From Methanomassiliicoccaceae archaeon (GTDB lineage: Archaea > Thermoplasmatota > Thermoplasmata > Methanomassiliicoccales > Methanomethylophilaceae): a stretch of 46,050 bases of DNA. The notes under the pieces were generated by a model, which worked only from the letters and a program-made list of their open reading frames with translations, was not told where the DNA came from and searched no databases. Shown here in pieces: positions 32,733 through 40,069 of this stretch. Location: assembly GCA_016281925.1 (NCBI GenBank), contig JAEEJP010000029.1, forward strand, positions 1 to 46,050. Reading direction: 5' to 3'. Position 1 is the first letter of the stretch. Each line of letters begins with the position of its first letter. The position numbers were made by a program, and so were the translations under genes.

Positions 32733-34391
32733 ATGCCTGTCATCAACTTCAAATACAGCGACCTTTGCTCCATGCTCGGCCGCGAAGTCCCCCAAGACGT
32801 CCTGGTGGATAGGATCCCCATGATCGGCGCGGACATGCATGAGACCGAAAGCGGATGCGAGGACATGTCCGTGGAATTCTTCCCGGACCGCCCCGATCTG
32901 TACAGCGTCGAAGGGCTCGCCAGAGGAATGAGGGCTTTCCTCGACATAGAGCCGGGGATGAAGGCTTACGACATCGGGAAGACCGACATAGAGGTCACCG
33001 TCGATCCCAGCGTCAAATCCGCCAGGCCGTATTTCCTCTGCGGAGCCGTGATGGGCGTCGACATAGACGACGAGATTCTCAGATCCATGATGGAGCTCCA
33101 GGAGAAGCTCCACATCACCATCGGAAGGAAGAGGAGCAAGCTGGCCATCGGGATACACGACCTGGACAAGGTCAATCCGCCGTTCACCTATAAGATGGCC
33201 GATCCCCGCAGCATAAAGTTCGTCCCTCTGGCCAAAACTGAGGAGATGGACATGGAAGAGATCCTCAGGACCCACGAGAAAGGCGTCGCTTACGCCCATC
33301 TCCTGGACGGCATGGACAAGTATCCGGTGATCCTGGACAGGGACGGGAAGGTCCTTTCGTTCCCCCCGATAATAAACGGCGCGCTCACCACGGTGACGAC
33401 AGGCAGGCACAATCTATTCATCGATGTCACCGGAAACGACCGCAAAGCGGTGAAAGGCGCCTTGGACATAGTGTGCACCGCTCTCGCCGAGCGCGGGGGC
33501 AGGATCATGCAGGTCACTATGCACGACGGCGGCGAGACTTTCCTGTCTCCGGATCTATCCCCTTCCAAGATCGATATATCCGCCTCCGAATGCGACAGGT
33601 TCCTGGGCAGGGACCTCGGTCCGGAGGGCTCCGTGGAATGCCTCCGCAGGATGGGGATGGACGCCTCCGCAGACGGAGACACCGTCCATGTCACCTATCC
33701 CGCCTACAGGCTGGACATCATGCACAAGGTTGACATCTTCGAGGACGTCGCCACCGGTTACGGATTCGACAGGTTCGGCGGGTCATACAGGCTGGACCAG
33801 ACGGCCGGAGGGTTCGAGCCTATAACCTCGTTCTCCGACAGCATCAGGGACATCGCCATAGGCATGGGATATACCGAGGTCAACACCCTCACCCTGAGCA
33901 GCGAGAAAGAGGAGTTCGTCCTTTCCGGGCTCCCCAGGATGGACAATGTCCGCGTCCTCAATCCGATCACGGAAGACCATACCTGCCTCAGATCATATCT
34001 GATGCCGAGCCTCATACGCATTCTGAAGCACAACAAGCACCGCGACCTCCCTCAGAAGATATTCGAGATAGGCTACGTCGTCAGGGACGCCAAGACCGTG
34101 CCGCACCTGTGCCTCATGGCCACCGCATCCAAGACGCCCTTCGCAGAGATCAAAGGGGTCGTCGAAGGCATTCTCAAGGAGCTTGGATGCGAGCATTCCG
34201 TCAGGGCATGCGATTATCCGACTTTCATCGCGGGCAGGGGCGCGGAGATCCTCCTGGGCGACGAGCCCATCGGTTTCTTCGGGGAGATGTCCCCGTCCAT
34301 CGTTGTCGGATACGAGATAACGCATCCTGTGATGTTCGTAGAGATCGATCTCGCTCCGATAATTGCGAGCAAGAAAACAACACTTTTCTGA
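32733..34391 (+). CDS. pheT: Phenylalanyl-tRNA synthetase beta subunit
   Basis: A 552-residue archaeal/eukaryotic-type PheRS beta chain, shorter than the bacterial form of about 790 because it lacks the bacterial OB and anticodon-fold extensions. Visible segments are FFPDRPDLYSVEGLARG, TIGRKRSKLAIGIHDLDK, the B3/4 editing region with INGALTTVTTG, DVATGYGFDRFGG and a C-terminal RNP-like core (QKIFEIGYVV, GEMSPSIVVGYEI). With PheS, not in the window, it forms the tetramer that charges tRNA-Phe. It is followed after eight bases by a peroxiredoxin gene. Confidence 0.95.
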   Translation: MPVINFKYSDLCSMLGREVPQDVLVDRIPMIGADMHETESGCEDMSVEFFPDRPDLYSVEGLARGMRAFLDIEPGMKAYDIGKTDIEVTVDPSVKSARPYFLCGAVMGVDIDDEILRSMMELQEKLHITIGRKRSKLAIGIHDLDKVNPPFTYKMADPRSIKFVPLAKTEEMDMEEILRTHEKGVAYAHLLDGMDKYPVILDRDGKVLSFPPIINGALTTVTTGRHNLFIDVTGNDRKAVKGALDIVCTALAERGGRIMQVTMHDGGETFLSPDLSPSKIDISASECDRFLGRDLGPEGSVECLRRMGMDASADGDTVHVTYPAYRLDIMHKVDIFEDVATGYGFDRFGGSYRLDQTAGGFEPITSFSDSIRDIAIGMGYTEVNTLTLSSEKEEFVLSGLPRMDNVRVLNPITEDHTCLRSYLMPSLIRILKHNKHRDLPQKIFEIGYVVRDAKTVPHLCLMATASKTPFAEIKGVVEGILKELGCEHSVRACDYPTFIAGRGAEILLGDEPIGFFGEMSPSIVVGYEITHPVMFVEIDLAPIIASKKTTLF

Positions 34392-34399
34392 GTGATAAC

Positions 34400-34870
34400 A
34401 TGGAAGTAGGCGACAGATTCCCGGATTTCACCCTTCCCGACGAGAACGGAGAGGAATTCTCCTCCTCGTCGCTCGAAGGCGTCCGCTATGTGATTTATTT
34501 CTATTCCAAGGACAACACGCCCGGATGCACAAAGGAGGCGCAGGAGTTCACCGCCCTGTTCCCCAAGTTCATGCTCAGGAACATCCCGATCATCGGCGTA
34601 AGCAAAGATTCCTCCGCATCCCACAGGAAGTTCATCGATTCCAAGGACCTGAAGGTGAAGCTCCTGAGCGATCCGGATCATTCCCTCATGGAGAAGGCAG
34701 GGGCTTGGGGCACCAAAATCAGCTACGGCAAGGAGACCGTCGGAACCATCCGTTCTACGTTCATCGTCGGGAAGGACGGGACCGTCGAGGCCGCATGGCA
34801 CAATGTCAAGGCCGGCGGGCATGCCGAAAAGGTCTTCGACAAGGCGCTTTCCATTTTCAAGAAAGAATGA
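34400..34870 (+). CDS. Peroxiredoxin, Bcp/PrxQ type, one cysteine
   Basis: A 156-residue thioredoxin-fold peroxidase that reduces hydroperoxides. The peroxidatic cysteine lies in DNTPGCTKEAQEF. The resolving cysteine found five residues later in many PrxQ proteins is replaced by Q, and no other cysteine exists in the protein. It must therefore work as a 1-Cys enzyme or be resolved by another thiol. The ATG at 34400 begins eight bases after the pheT stop, with a GAGTGAT region upstream; a longer open frame is shadow of pheT. It is probably co-transcribed with pheT. Confidence 0.92.
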   Translation: MEVGDRFPDFTLPDENGEEFSSSSLEGVRYVIYFYSKDNTPGCTKEAQEFTALFPKFMLRNIPIIGVSKDSSASHRKFIDSKDLKVKLLSDPDHSLMEKAGAWGTKISYGKETVGTIRSTFIVGKDGTVEAAWHNVKAGGHAEKVFDKALSIFKKE

Positions 34871-34876
34871 TCTTTC

Positions 34877-34893
34877 GGCAGGGATTCCCTGCC
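34877..34893 (+). terminator. Palindrome after the peroxiredoxin gene
   Basis: GGCAGGGATTCCCTGCC is a 17-base near-perfect palindrome six bases after the stop; it can form a six- to seven-base stem. Confidence 0.45.
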
Positions 34894-34907
34894 ATTGATT
34901 GTTTGAC

Positions 34908-34948
34908 ATAGAACTATAGTCTATAATGATTCAAGACTATAGTTCTAT
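34908..34948. repeat. Perfect 15-base inverted repeat with 11-base loop
   Basis: The arm ATAGAACTATAGTCT (34908-34922) is exactly reverse-complemented at 34934-34948, with an 11-base spacer. Each arm also contains the palindrome ACTATAGT. It lies between the convergent peroxiredoxin and etfA genes. It may be a bidirectional terminator, but it is A+T-rich, unlike the G+C-rich hairpins at the other convergent junctions. Confidence 0.8.
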
Positions 34949-34962
34949 CTTTATGAAATCGC

Positions 34963-36012
34963 TCAGAGCAGCTCCGCGATAGATCTGAGCACCGGCTCGG
35001 CATCCGATATGATGCTCAGATCGGCGAACGCATGGATGGGAGCGTTCTGGTCGGTGTTCACGGCTATGATTCTCTTGGCTCCGGATATTCCTGCGCGATG
35101 CTGGACGGATCCGGAGATCCCGAATGCGATATAAAGGTCGGGCCTGACCGTCCTCCCGGACATGCCCACCTGGCGGGAAGGCGGCATCCAGCCTCTTTCC
35201 ACCAGCGCCCTGGAGCAGCATACCATGGCACCGTCCACCGATCCGGCGGCTTTCTCGGCCAATTCCACTATAGTCTTATCACGGATGCCAGCGCCCAGCG
35301 CGATGAGGACCCTGGCTTCGCAGATGTCCTCGGCATCCTTTTCCGAGGGATCCTCGGATATTATCTCTTTTGTCTGGGCGCCCTGGTACTGCCAGTATAT
35401 CGCTGTGCCTTTGCCCTCGCGGGGTTCCGGCGCGGGGAAAGTTCCCCTGCGGACGGTGGCCATCTGGGGGAACGCCGTGCATTCTATGTCCGCATACAGA
35501 TTGCCTCCGAAGGCCGGCCTGGTCATGACGATCTTCCTGCCCTCGGCTCTGAGCCCGGTGCAGTCGGCGGTGAGGCCGGTCTCCAGCATGGCAGCGAGCC
35601 TGGGAGCCGTCTCTCTTCCGCGCGGGGTAGCTCCGATGAGGATCGCCGCCGGATTTATGCGCTCGGCTACCTGAGCCAGAGCTTCCGAGTAGGTCTCCGG
35701 GGCGTAGGTTTCGACGCCCTTCCCGCGGATGTGGTATATCGTGTCCGTGCCGTATCCGAAAATCTCCGGATACAAGGTTTTCATATCCGGGCCTCCGAAC
35801 AGGGCGACATATACCCTCCCGTCCGAAAGACCGGATGCCGCAGATATGAGCTCGGCGCTTACCTTGGCCAGTTTCTCCCCCTCGGTCTCTGCCCAGACAA
35901 GTATCCCGTCGGCCGTGGACCCGTTCAGATCGTATTTTCTGAGCATCCCGGGCGGAAGCCTGTCGGGGTCGCCGGAGCAGGTCGAGCATGAACCGCCTTC
36001 GCAGCCGCTCAT
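34963..36012 (-). CDS. etfA: Electron transfer flavoprotein alpha subunit
   Basis: A 349-residue protein whose C-terminal FAD domain is clear: PPSRQVGMSGRTVRPDLYIA, FGISGSVQHRAGI and AVNTDQNAPIHAFAD. The middle holds the EtfA N-domain fold (ILIGATPRGRETAPRLAA, MTRPAFGGNLYADI). An extra N-terminal tail has three cysteines (MSGCEGGSCSTCSG), reminiscent of iron-sulfur extensions on EtfA of confurcating enzymes, though a fourth ligand is not obvious. The start ATG at 36012 overlaps the etfB stop as ATGA. Together with etfB and the GlcD-like gene it should transfer electrons between an organic acid, NAD and possibly ferredoxin. Confidence 0.93.
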   Translation of the reverse strand: MSGCEGGSCSTCSGDPDRLPPGMLRKYDLNGSTADGILVWAETEGEKLAKVSAELISAASGLSDGRVYVALFGGPDMKTLYPEIFGYGTDTIYHIRGKGVETYAPETYSEALAQVAERINPAAILIGATPRGRETAPRLAAMLETGLTADCTGLRAEGRKIVMTRPAFGGNLYADIECTAFPQMATVRRGTFPAPEPREGKGTAIYWQYQGAQTKEIISEDPSEKDAEDICEARVLIALGAGIRDKTIVELAEKAAGSVDGAMVCCSRALVERGWMPPSRQVGMSGRTVRPDLYIAFGISGSVQHRAGISGAKRIIAVNTDQNAPIHAFADLSIISDAEPVLRSIAELL

Positions 36013-36785
36013 CTTCCCGCCCCCATCTCGTCCAGGATGAGCTCCGCGGCCCTCCCGGGGTTGTTGATCACGGCTTTCCTGTTCTTCCTGCGGATTACCG
36101 ATGAATCGGTGCGGACGATCCTGGTCTTGGAGCCTTTGAGGCCGACCGAATAGAGCCCCAGCCCCAGTTCCACGCGCCCCAGGGTTTCGATGGTCTTTTT
36201 CCCGCCGGAAATGCGGTCCGATATGGACATCAGCGTTCCGCAGGGATCCACCCCGCCGAAAGAGACGGCCGATCCTCTGGGTACGCGGCATGTCCTTTCA
36301 GAATCGCCGTAGATCTGCCGGCAGACGAAAGAATCCTTTTCCGGGGAGAGATCGGCGACATAAACGAACTGCTGGACCGACAGGAGCTGGGCGGTTTCGA
36401 ACGGCACCTGGCCGGTCTCCCCGTCGGACGAGCGGGCGCCGAAGACGATCAGGTCCGAATCGCAGGCATATCTCTGGATGAAAGCCGCCAGCGCCCTGGA
36501 TGTCGCCCATACGTCGGCCCCGGCGAAGGCAGGGTCGGATATGAGGTACGCTCTGTCCGCGCCCAAGCACAGGCAGCGCCTGAGGGCTTCGGAAGCCTGC
36601 GGCGGCCCCATGGTGAACGCGACGATCTCGTCGCCCTCCTTCCTGATGCCTTCGATCTTCCTCAGAGCATACTCGCAATATGGGTCCAATATGGAAGGCA
36701 CCCCGGCCCTCACAAGGGAGCCGTTCTCATCCACCCTGACTTCGGAGGTGTCCGGCACCTGTTTCACAGCTACGGCATATTTCAT
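36009..36785 (-). CDS. etfB: Electron transfer flavoprotein beta subunit
   Basis: A 258-residue EtfB. It begins MKYAVAVKQVPDTSEVRV and has GADRAYLISDPAFAGADVWAT and the nucleotide-binding GARSSDGETGQVPFETAQLL. It pairs with EtfA downstream. In bifurcating Etfs the beta subunit binds NAD(H) and a second FAD rather than AMP; which cofactor is bound here cannot be settled by eye. The gene starts 59 bases inside the end of the GlcD-like gene, an unusually long overlap that implies tight translational coupling. Confidence 0.93.
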   Translation of the reverse strand: MKYAVAVKQVPDTSEVRVDENGSLVRAGVPSILDPYCEYALRKIEGIRKEGDEIVAFTMGPPQASEALRRCLCLGADRAYLISDPAFAGADVWATSRALAAFIQRYACDSDLIVFGARSSDGETGQVPFETAQLLSVQQFVYVADLSPEKDSFVCRQIYGDSERTCRVPRGSAVSFGGVDPCGTLMSISDRISGGKKTIETLGRVELGLGLYSVGLKGSKTRIVRTDSSVIRRKNRKAVINNPGRAAELILDEMGAGR

Positions 36786-38331
36786 GGGATCGCCCTATCA
36801 TATTGCCCGGACAGAGGATTCCGTTCGGGTCCAGTATTCTCTTCACTTTGCGGAGCTCTTCCACGCCTTTCCTGCCGTACAGGAGCTCCATGTACTGCGT
36901 TTTGATCTTGCCGATCCCGTGCTCCGCGCTGGGAGAGCCTCCGAGCTCGGCGGATTTGGCCGCGAATTCCTCGTAGATGGCCTTGGCCTTCCCGAACTCC
37001 TCCATCGATTTCAGAATGATCTCCACGTGCGGATGGTTGTTGCCGATGTGGCCGAACATGCAGTATTCCAGGCCGGCGGAGTCCAGTTTTTCCCTGTAGA
37101 AAGACATCATTTCGTCGGCCGCGGCATCCGGCACTGCCATGTCGCTGCCCAGCTTGTGGATCTTCGGCATCTCCCCTTTGAGGGACGCGACGTATTCGAA
37201 GATCGTCTTCGGGATGGAGTGCCTGAGCTCCCTCATCCTTTCGATGTCCGCCGGCTCGTGGCCGCACCAGGACACGTCCAGGGATGCGCCGTGCTTCCCG
37301 GCTATTTCGGCCAGGCGCCCGAACGAGGCGTCCGCATCGCTCTTCCTGATGTCAAAGAACAGCGCCGATCCCGCCGGTTCAGGCAATGCGGGCACGCGTA
37401 TGGACAGCGGATCACGTTTTTTCAGCGATCTTATGAGATCCAAGGATTTCCCGTCCATGAATTCCAGGAATTCCGGGTCCAGAATCCCGTCCGAACGGAT
37501 GTCTTTGGCGGCGCTCAGGGCGGATGCGTCGTCCGGGAAGAACAGTACGACAGATATGAGCGGATGCCTGGGGGCGAGGTATATGTCCGCCTCCGATATC
37601 ACGCCGAATATCCCTTCGGAACCTATGAACAGGTCGATGAGATCCATGTTCTCGCTGATCCTCGGTCCAGCGGCGTTCTTCACCGAACCGTTGAAATCGT
37701 ATCCCGGGAGGTCGAACGAATAGTAGTTGCGCCCGGCGGCGAATCCCATCCTTCTGCCTTCCGCGCGGCATTCCCCCCGGGTTATGTCCGCGAAGGCGCT
37801 GTCGGCCATGACGACCCTGATTCTTCTGACCCAGTCGCGGGTTGGGCCGTAGCGGTACGTTCTGGGTCCCGATGCGTTGGTGGCTATGTTGCCTCCGATG
37901 GAGCCCCCCATTTCGGTGGGATCAACCGGATAGAAATAGGTTTCAGGCTCGTTCCTCAGGGCTTCGCATGCCCCTTCGGTGATGTCGGCGAGCCCCGAGA
38001 AATCCCTGCGGGCGAGGATGGAATCGATATCTTTCAGGGTGGTGCAGGGCATCGCGCGCAGGAAATATCCTCTTTCGTCTTTTCCGATGCCTATCACGCC
38101 GGTCATGCGCTCCAGCGAAAGGACATCCCCTCCCTGCGGGACGCTGCCGCCGCATACTCCAGTCCTCATGGCCGCGACCGTCACCGGGGTCCCTTTTGAA
38201 TTGTACACCCTCAGAATCTCCCTGAGCTCCTGCTCGGTCATCGGGAGCAGGACGTTGCTGGCATGTCCGGTCATCTTCGATTCGTCAGTGAGGTATTCCT
38301 CGCTGCGTCCGATCTTCTCTCTGGTGAACAT
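36727..38331 (-). CDS. FAD-linked oxidase, GlcD / D-lactate dehydrogenase type
   Basis: A 534-residue FAD_binding_4 plus FAD-oxidase C-domain protein. Visible motifs are PVTVAAMRTGVCGGSVPQGG, EMGGSIGGNIATNASGPRTY (both flavin-binding), HIGNNHPHVEI (usually GHxGDGNxH, substrate site) and EHGIGKIK. The family oxidises D-lactate, glycolate or similar 2-hydroxy acids. Being joined to etfB-etfA, it resembles the LctBCD electron-confurcating lactate dehydrogenase of acetogens, which drives NAD-linked lactate oxidation with ferredoxin. The last 19 codons (after PGNMIG) overlap etfB, and the start overlaps the PPAT fusion by 61 bases. The substrate is unproven. Confidence 0.9.
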   Translation of the reverse strand: MFTREKIGRSEEYLTDESKMTGHASNVLLPMTEQELREILRVYNSKGTPVTVAAMRTGVCGGSVPQGGDVLSLERMTGVIGIGKDERGYFLRAMPCTTLKDIDSILARRDFSGLADITEGACEALRNEPETYFYPVDPTEMGGSIGGNIATNASGPRTYRYGPTRDWVRRIRVVMADSAFADITRGECRAEGRRMGFAAGRNYYSFDLPGYDFNGSVKNAAGPRISENMDLIDLFIGSEGIFGVISEADIYLAPRHPLISVVLFFPDDASALSAAKDIRSDGILDPEFLEFMDGKSLDLIRSLKKRDPLSIRVPALPEPAGSALFFDIRKSDADASFGRLAEIAGKHGASLDVSWCGHEPADIERMRELRHSIPKTIFEYVASLKGEMPKIHKLGSDMAVPDAAADEMMSFYREKLDSAGLEYCMFGHIGNNHPHVEIILKSMEEFGKAKAIYEEFAAKSAELGGSPSAEHGIGKIKTQYMELLYGRKGVEELRKVKRILDPNGILCPGNMIGRSHEICRSCETGAGHLRSQGG

Positions 38332-39281
38332 CTTCGCTCATCCCATAGGCGCGGAACCATGGCCGCGATGACGGCCTGCTCCGTAAGAGTTTTGCGGTCC
38401 AGAAGCCCTCTGCTGAGCAGCCCGATCGCTCCCTGCTTCTTCCCGATGTCGGTTTCCCCGTAGATACGGCGCATGGAGTCCCCGACCGTCATCCCTGAGC
38501 GCACCAGTTCCGCGACGCCGTCCGGATAGCGGAATCCCGGGCCCTGGCCGTAGGTCATCCTGCCGTCGCTGTCTATGACGGTGCAGTGCTGTATGTCGTA
38601 CAGGCCGTCCAGCATCTCGAACACGCCCGCCTCGATCCCGACGGCCATCTCATGGCTGCCGAGGGCGGCTTTAGCTCTGTTCACCGAACCCTGATGCGTC
38701 TGGCCTTCGAAAGGCTGGGGAGGCACCCCGCTGTCCGCTTCGACCGCGGTGATCCTCACGTCCCCGTATATGCGCTCCATGACCGAGCGGACCGCCGATA
38801 CCTTCACCATGTTGGCGGAGCCCACGGCTATGTCCTTGGCGCCGGATCTTCCGGAGCGGCCGTATTCCCCCCTGAGGATCGACGAGGAAGATATCTTCCC
38901 GCCTGCGTCGGACATCACCAGCGGGACCACGGAGAGCTCGAGCGGCTTCAGCCCTCTGGAAATCCTCCTTTCGTTGATCTTCCTGCCGTTAGCAAGAGTC
39001 TCCTCGGACACGACGAGGATGTCCATGCCGTCCATGATCCCGTCCGGCCCGTAGACGTCGTCTATCTCGAATATCTCCGCGCCGCCGAGGCTGTCCGCGT
39101 AATCCCTCAGCTCTCTCATGCGGATGACCAGCGGGACATGTGCATGGTCTTTGGACGATGCCATGCGGTCGGATGTTATTCCGATGGCTACGCGGTCTGC
39201 GACTTCGAAGGCGCGCTTTATGAGAGCCTTGTGGCCGTCATGCAGTACGTCGAAAGTTCCCGCCACGGCTGCAGAGGTCAT
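38271..39281 (-). CDS. Fusion of phosphopantetheine adenylyltransferase and YjjX-type NTPase
   Basis: A 336-residue protein with two domains. Residues 1-145 are an archaeal CoaD-type nucleotidyltransferase: AGTFDVLHDGHKAL (HxGH) and GKISSSSIL (ISS motif). It makes dephospho-CoA from 4'-phosphopantetheine. Residues 150-312 match the YjjX/inosine-xanthosine triphosphatase family, which removes non-canonical purine nucleotides: ADSGVPPQPFEGQTHQGSVN, MAVGIEAGVFE, YGQGPGFRYPDGVAEL, KKQGAIGLLSRGLLDR. The final 24 residues overlap the GlcD-like gene and are not family-like. The ATG at 39281 overlaps the upstream stop (ATGA). Each domain is usually a separate protein; the combination may couple CoA synthesis to nucleotide-pool cleaning. 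Confidence 0.88.
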   Translation of the reverse strand: MTSAAVAGTFDVLHDGHKALIKRAFEVADRVAIGITSDRMASSKDHAHVPLVIRMRELRDYADSLGGAEIFEIDDVYGPDGIMDGMDILVVSEETLANGRKINERRISRGLKPLELSVVPLVMSDAGGKISSSSILRGEYGRSGRSGAKDIAVGSANMVKVSAVRSVMERIYGDVRITAVEADSGVPPQPFEGQTHQGSVNRAKAALGSHEMAVGIEAGVFEMLDGLYDIQHCTVIDSDGRMTYGQGPGFRYPDGVAELVRSGMTVGDSMRRIYGETDIGKKQGAIGLLSRGLLDRKTLTEQAVIAAMVPRLWDERRCSPERRSDAARNTSLTNRR

Positions 39282-39472
39282 CGCCTTACCAGCAGGACCA
39301 GGATTATGGTTGCGGCCACTATTGCCAGCCAGATCGCGCCCAGCTTCAGCAGCTTGCCTTTGACTTCCTTCCCGGAGTCTTCCTTGCAGGCATCGCTGCA
39401 GTACAGGCCGCCTCCGGTGAATGCTCTCCCGCAATTCACGCAATGCTTGTGCTGCGGTATCATCTCGTTCAT
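39278..39472 (-). CDS. Small DUF2116-type zinc-ribbon membrane protein
   Basis: A 64-residue protein. The N-terminal half has HCVNCGRAFTGGGLYCSDAC, a treble-clef-like zinc ribbon typical of the archaeal DUF2116 group. The C-terminal half is one membrane helix (LGAIWLAIVAATIILVLLV). The ribbon would face the cytoplasm if the charged end RR is outside, but topology is uncertain. Start and stop overlap trmY and the PPAT fusion as ATGA, so all are co-translated. The function is unknown; proximity to srp54 hints at membrane targeting. Confidence 0.85.
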   Translation of the reverse strand: MNEMIPQHKHCVNCGRAFTGGGLYCSDACKEDSGKEVKGKLLKLGAIWLAIVAATIILVLLVRR

Positions 39473-40065
39473 GCTTCCGCCTCCCTGCGGTCCAGCTCGT
39501 TGTTGACTACGATCATGCAGTGGTCGGCATGCAGGCTCAGCGGCCCGATGCTTATTCTCCCCGGATTGCGGCTCAGAAGCGCGGATTCCTCCTCCTCGGT
39601 GAGGTCGCTGTTGTCCCCCAGCACGAAGATGGGATTCTCCGGGAACCCGTATTCCCTGCAGTCGGTGCCGTCCTCCTTGAGATACACGAAATCCCCTCTC
39701 CCGGACAGTTTGTCCAGGACGTCGAAGAAGGACATCCTCGAGACATAAACTCCCGGCGAGGATTTCGTCTCGGCGTCCGTTATGGGCTTCATCAGAGCGT
39801 TGCGGATAAGCGACGACGTGCTCCTCTCGTCGGGATTCAGATATCTGAGTTCGTTCCCTTTGAATATCACGGTCTTGGGGGCGTCGTTCCCGCCTTCGCA
39901 GACCAGATAGGCCTCCACATCCTTGCGGAGGTTGTGGCTTAGGAAGAACGCCGAATTCACGCATCTCACCAGGATGTCCAGCCTTCCCGCTCCGCCGGCT
40001 ATGTCGTCGAGCTTGAAATCCCCGCTGGTGGCGGCTTTGTGGCCGGTGATGACGAAATACCTCAT
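39469..40065 (-). CDS. trmY: tRNA pseudouridine(54) N1-methyltransferase
   Basis: A 198-residue SPOUT-fold methyltransferase. It starts MRYFVITGHKAATSGDFKLD with RLDILVRCVNSAFFLSH, contains FKGNELRYLNPDERSTSSL and has the C-terminal knot region (IFVLGDNSDLTEEE, ISIGPLSLHADHC). These are hallmark segments of TrmY, which makes N1-methylpseudouridine at tRNA position 54 in archaea, in place of bacterial ribothymidine. It lies five bases after srp54 and overlaps the DUF2116 gene. Length matches the family. Confidence 0.93.
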   Translation of the reverse strand: MRYFVITGHKAATSGDFKLDDIAGGAGRLDILVRCVNSAFFLSHNLRKDVEAYLVCEGGNDAPKTVIFKGNELRYLNPDERSTSSLIRNALMKPITDAETKSSPGVYVSRMSFFDVLDKLSGRGDFVYLKEDGTDCREYGFPENPIFVLGDNSDLTEEEESALLSRNPGRISIGPLSLHADHCMIVVNNELDRREAEA

Positions 40066-40069
40066 CCTA

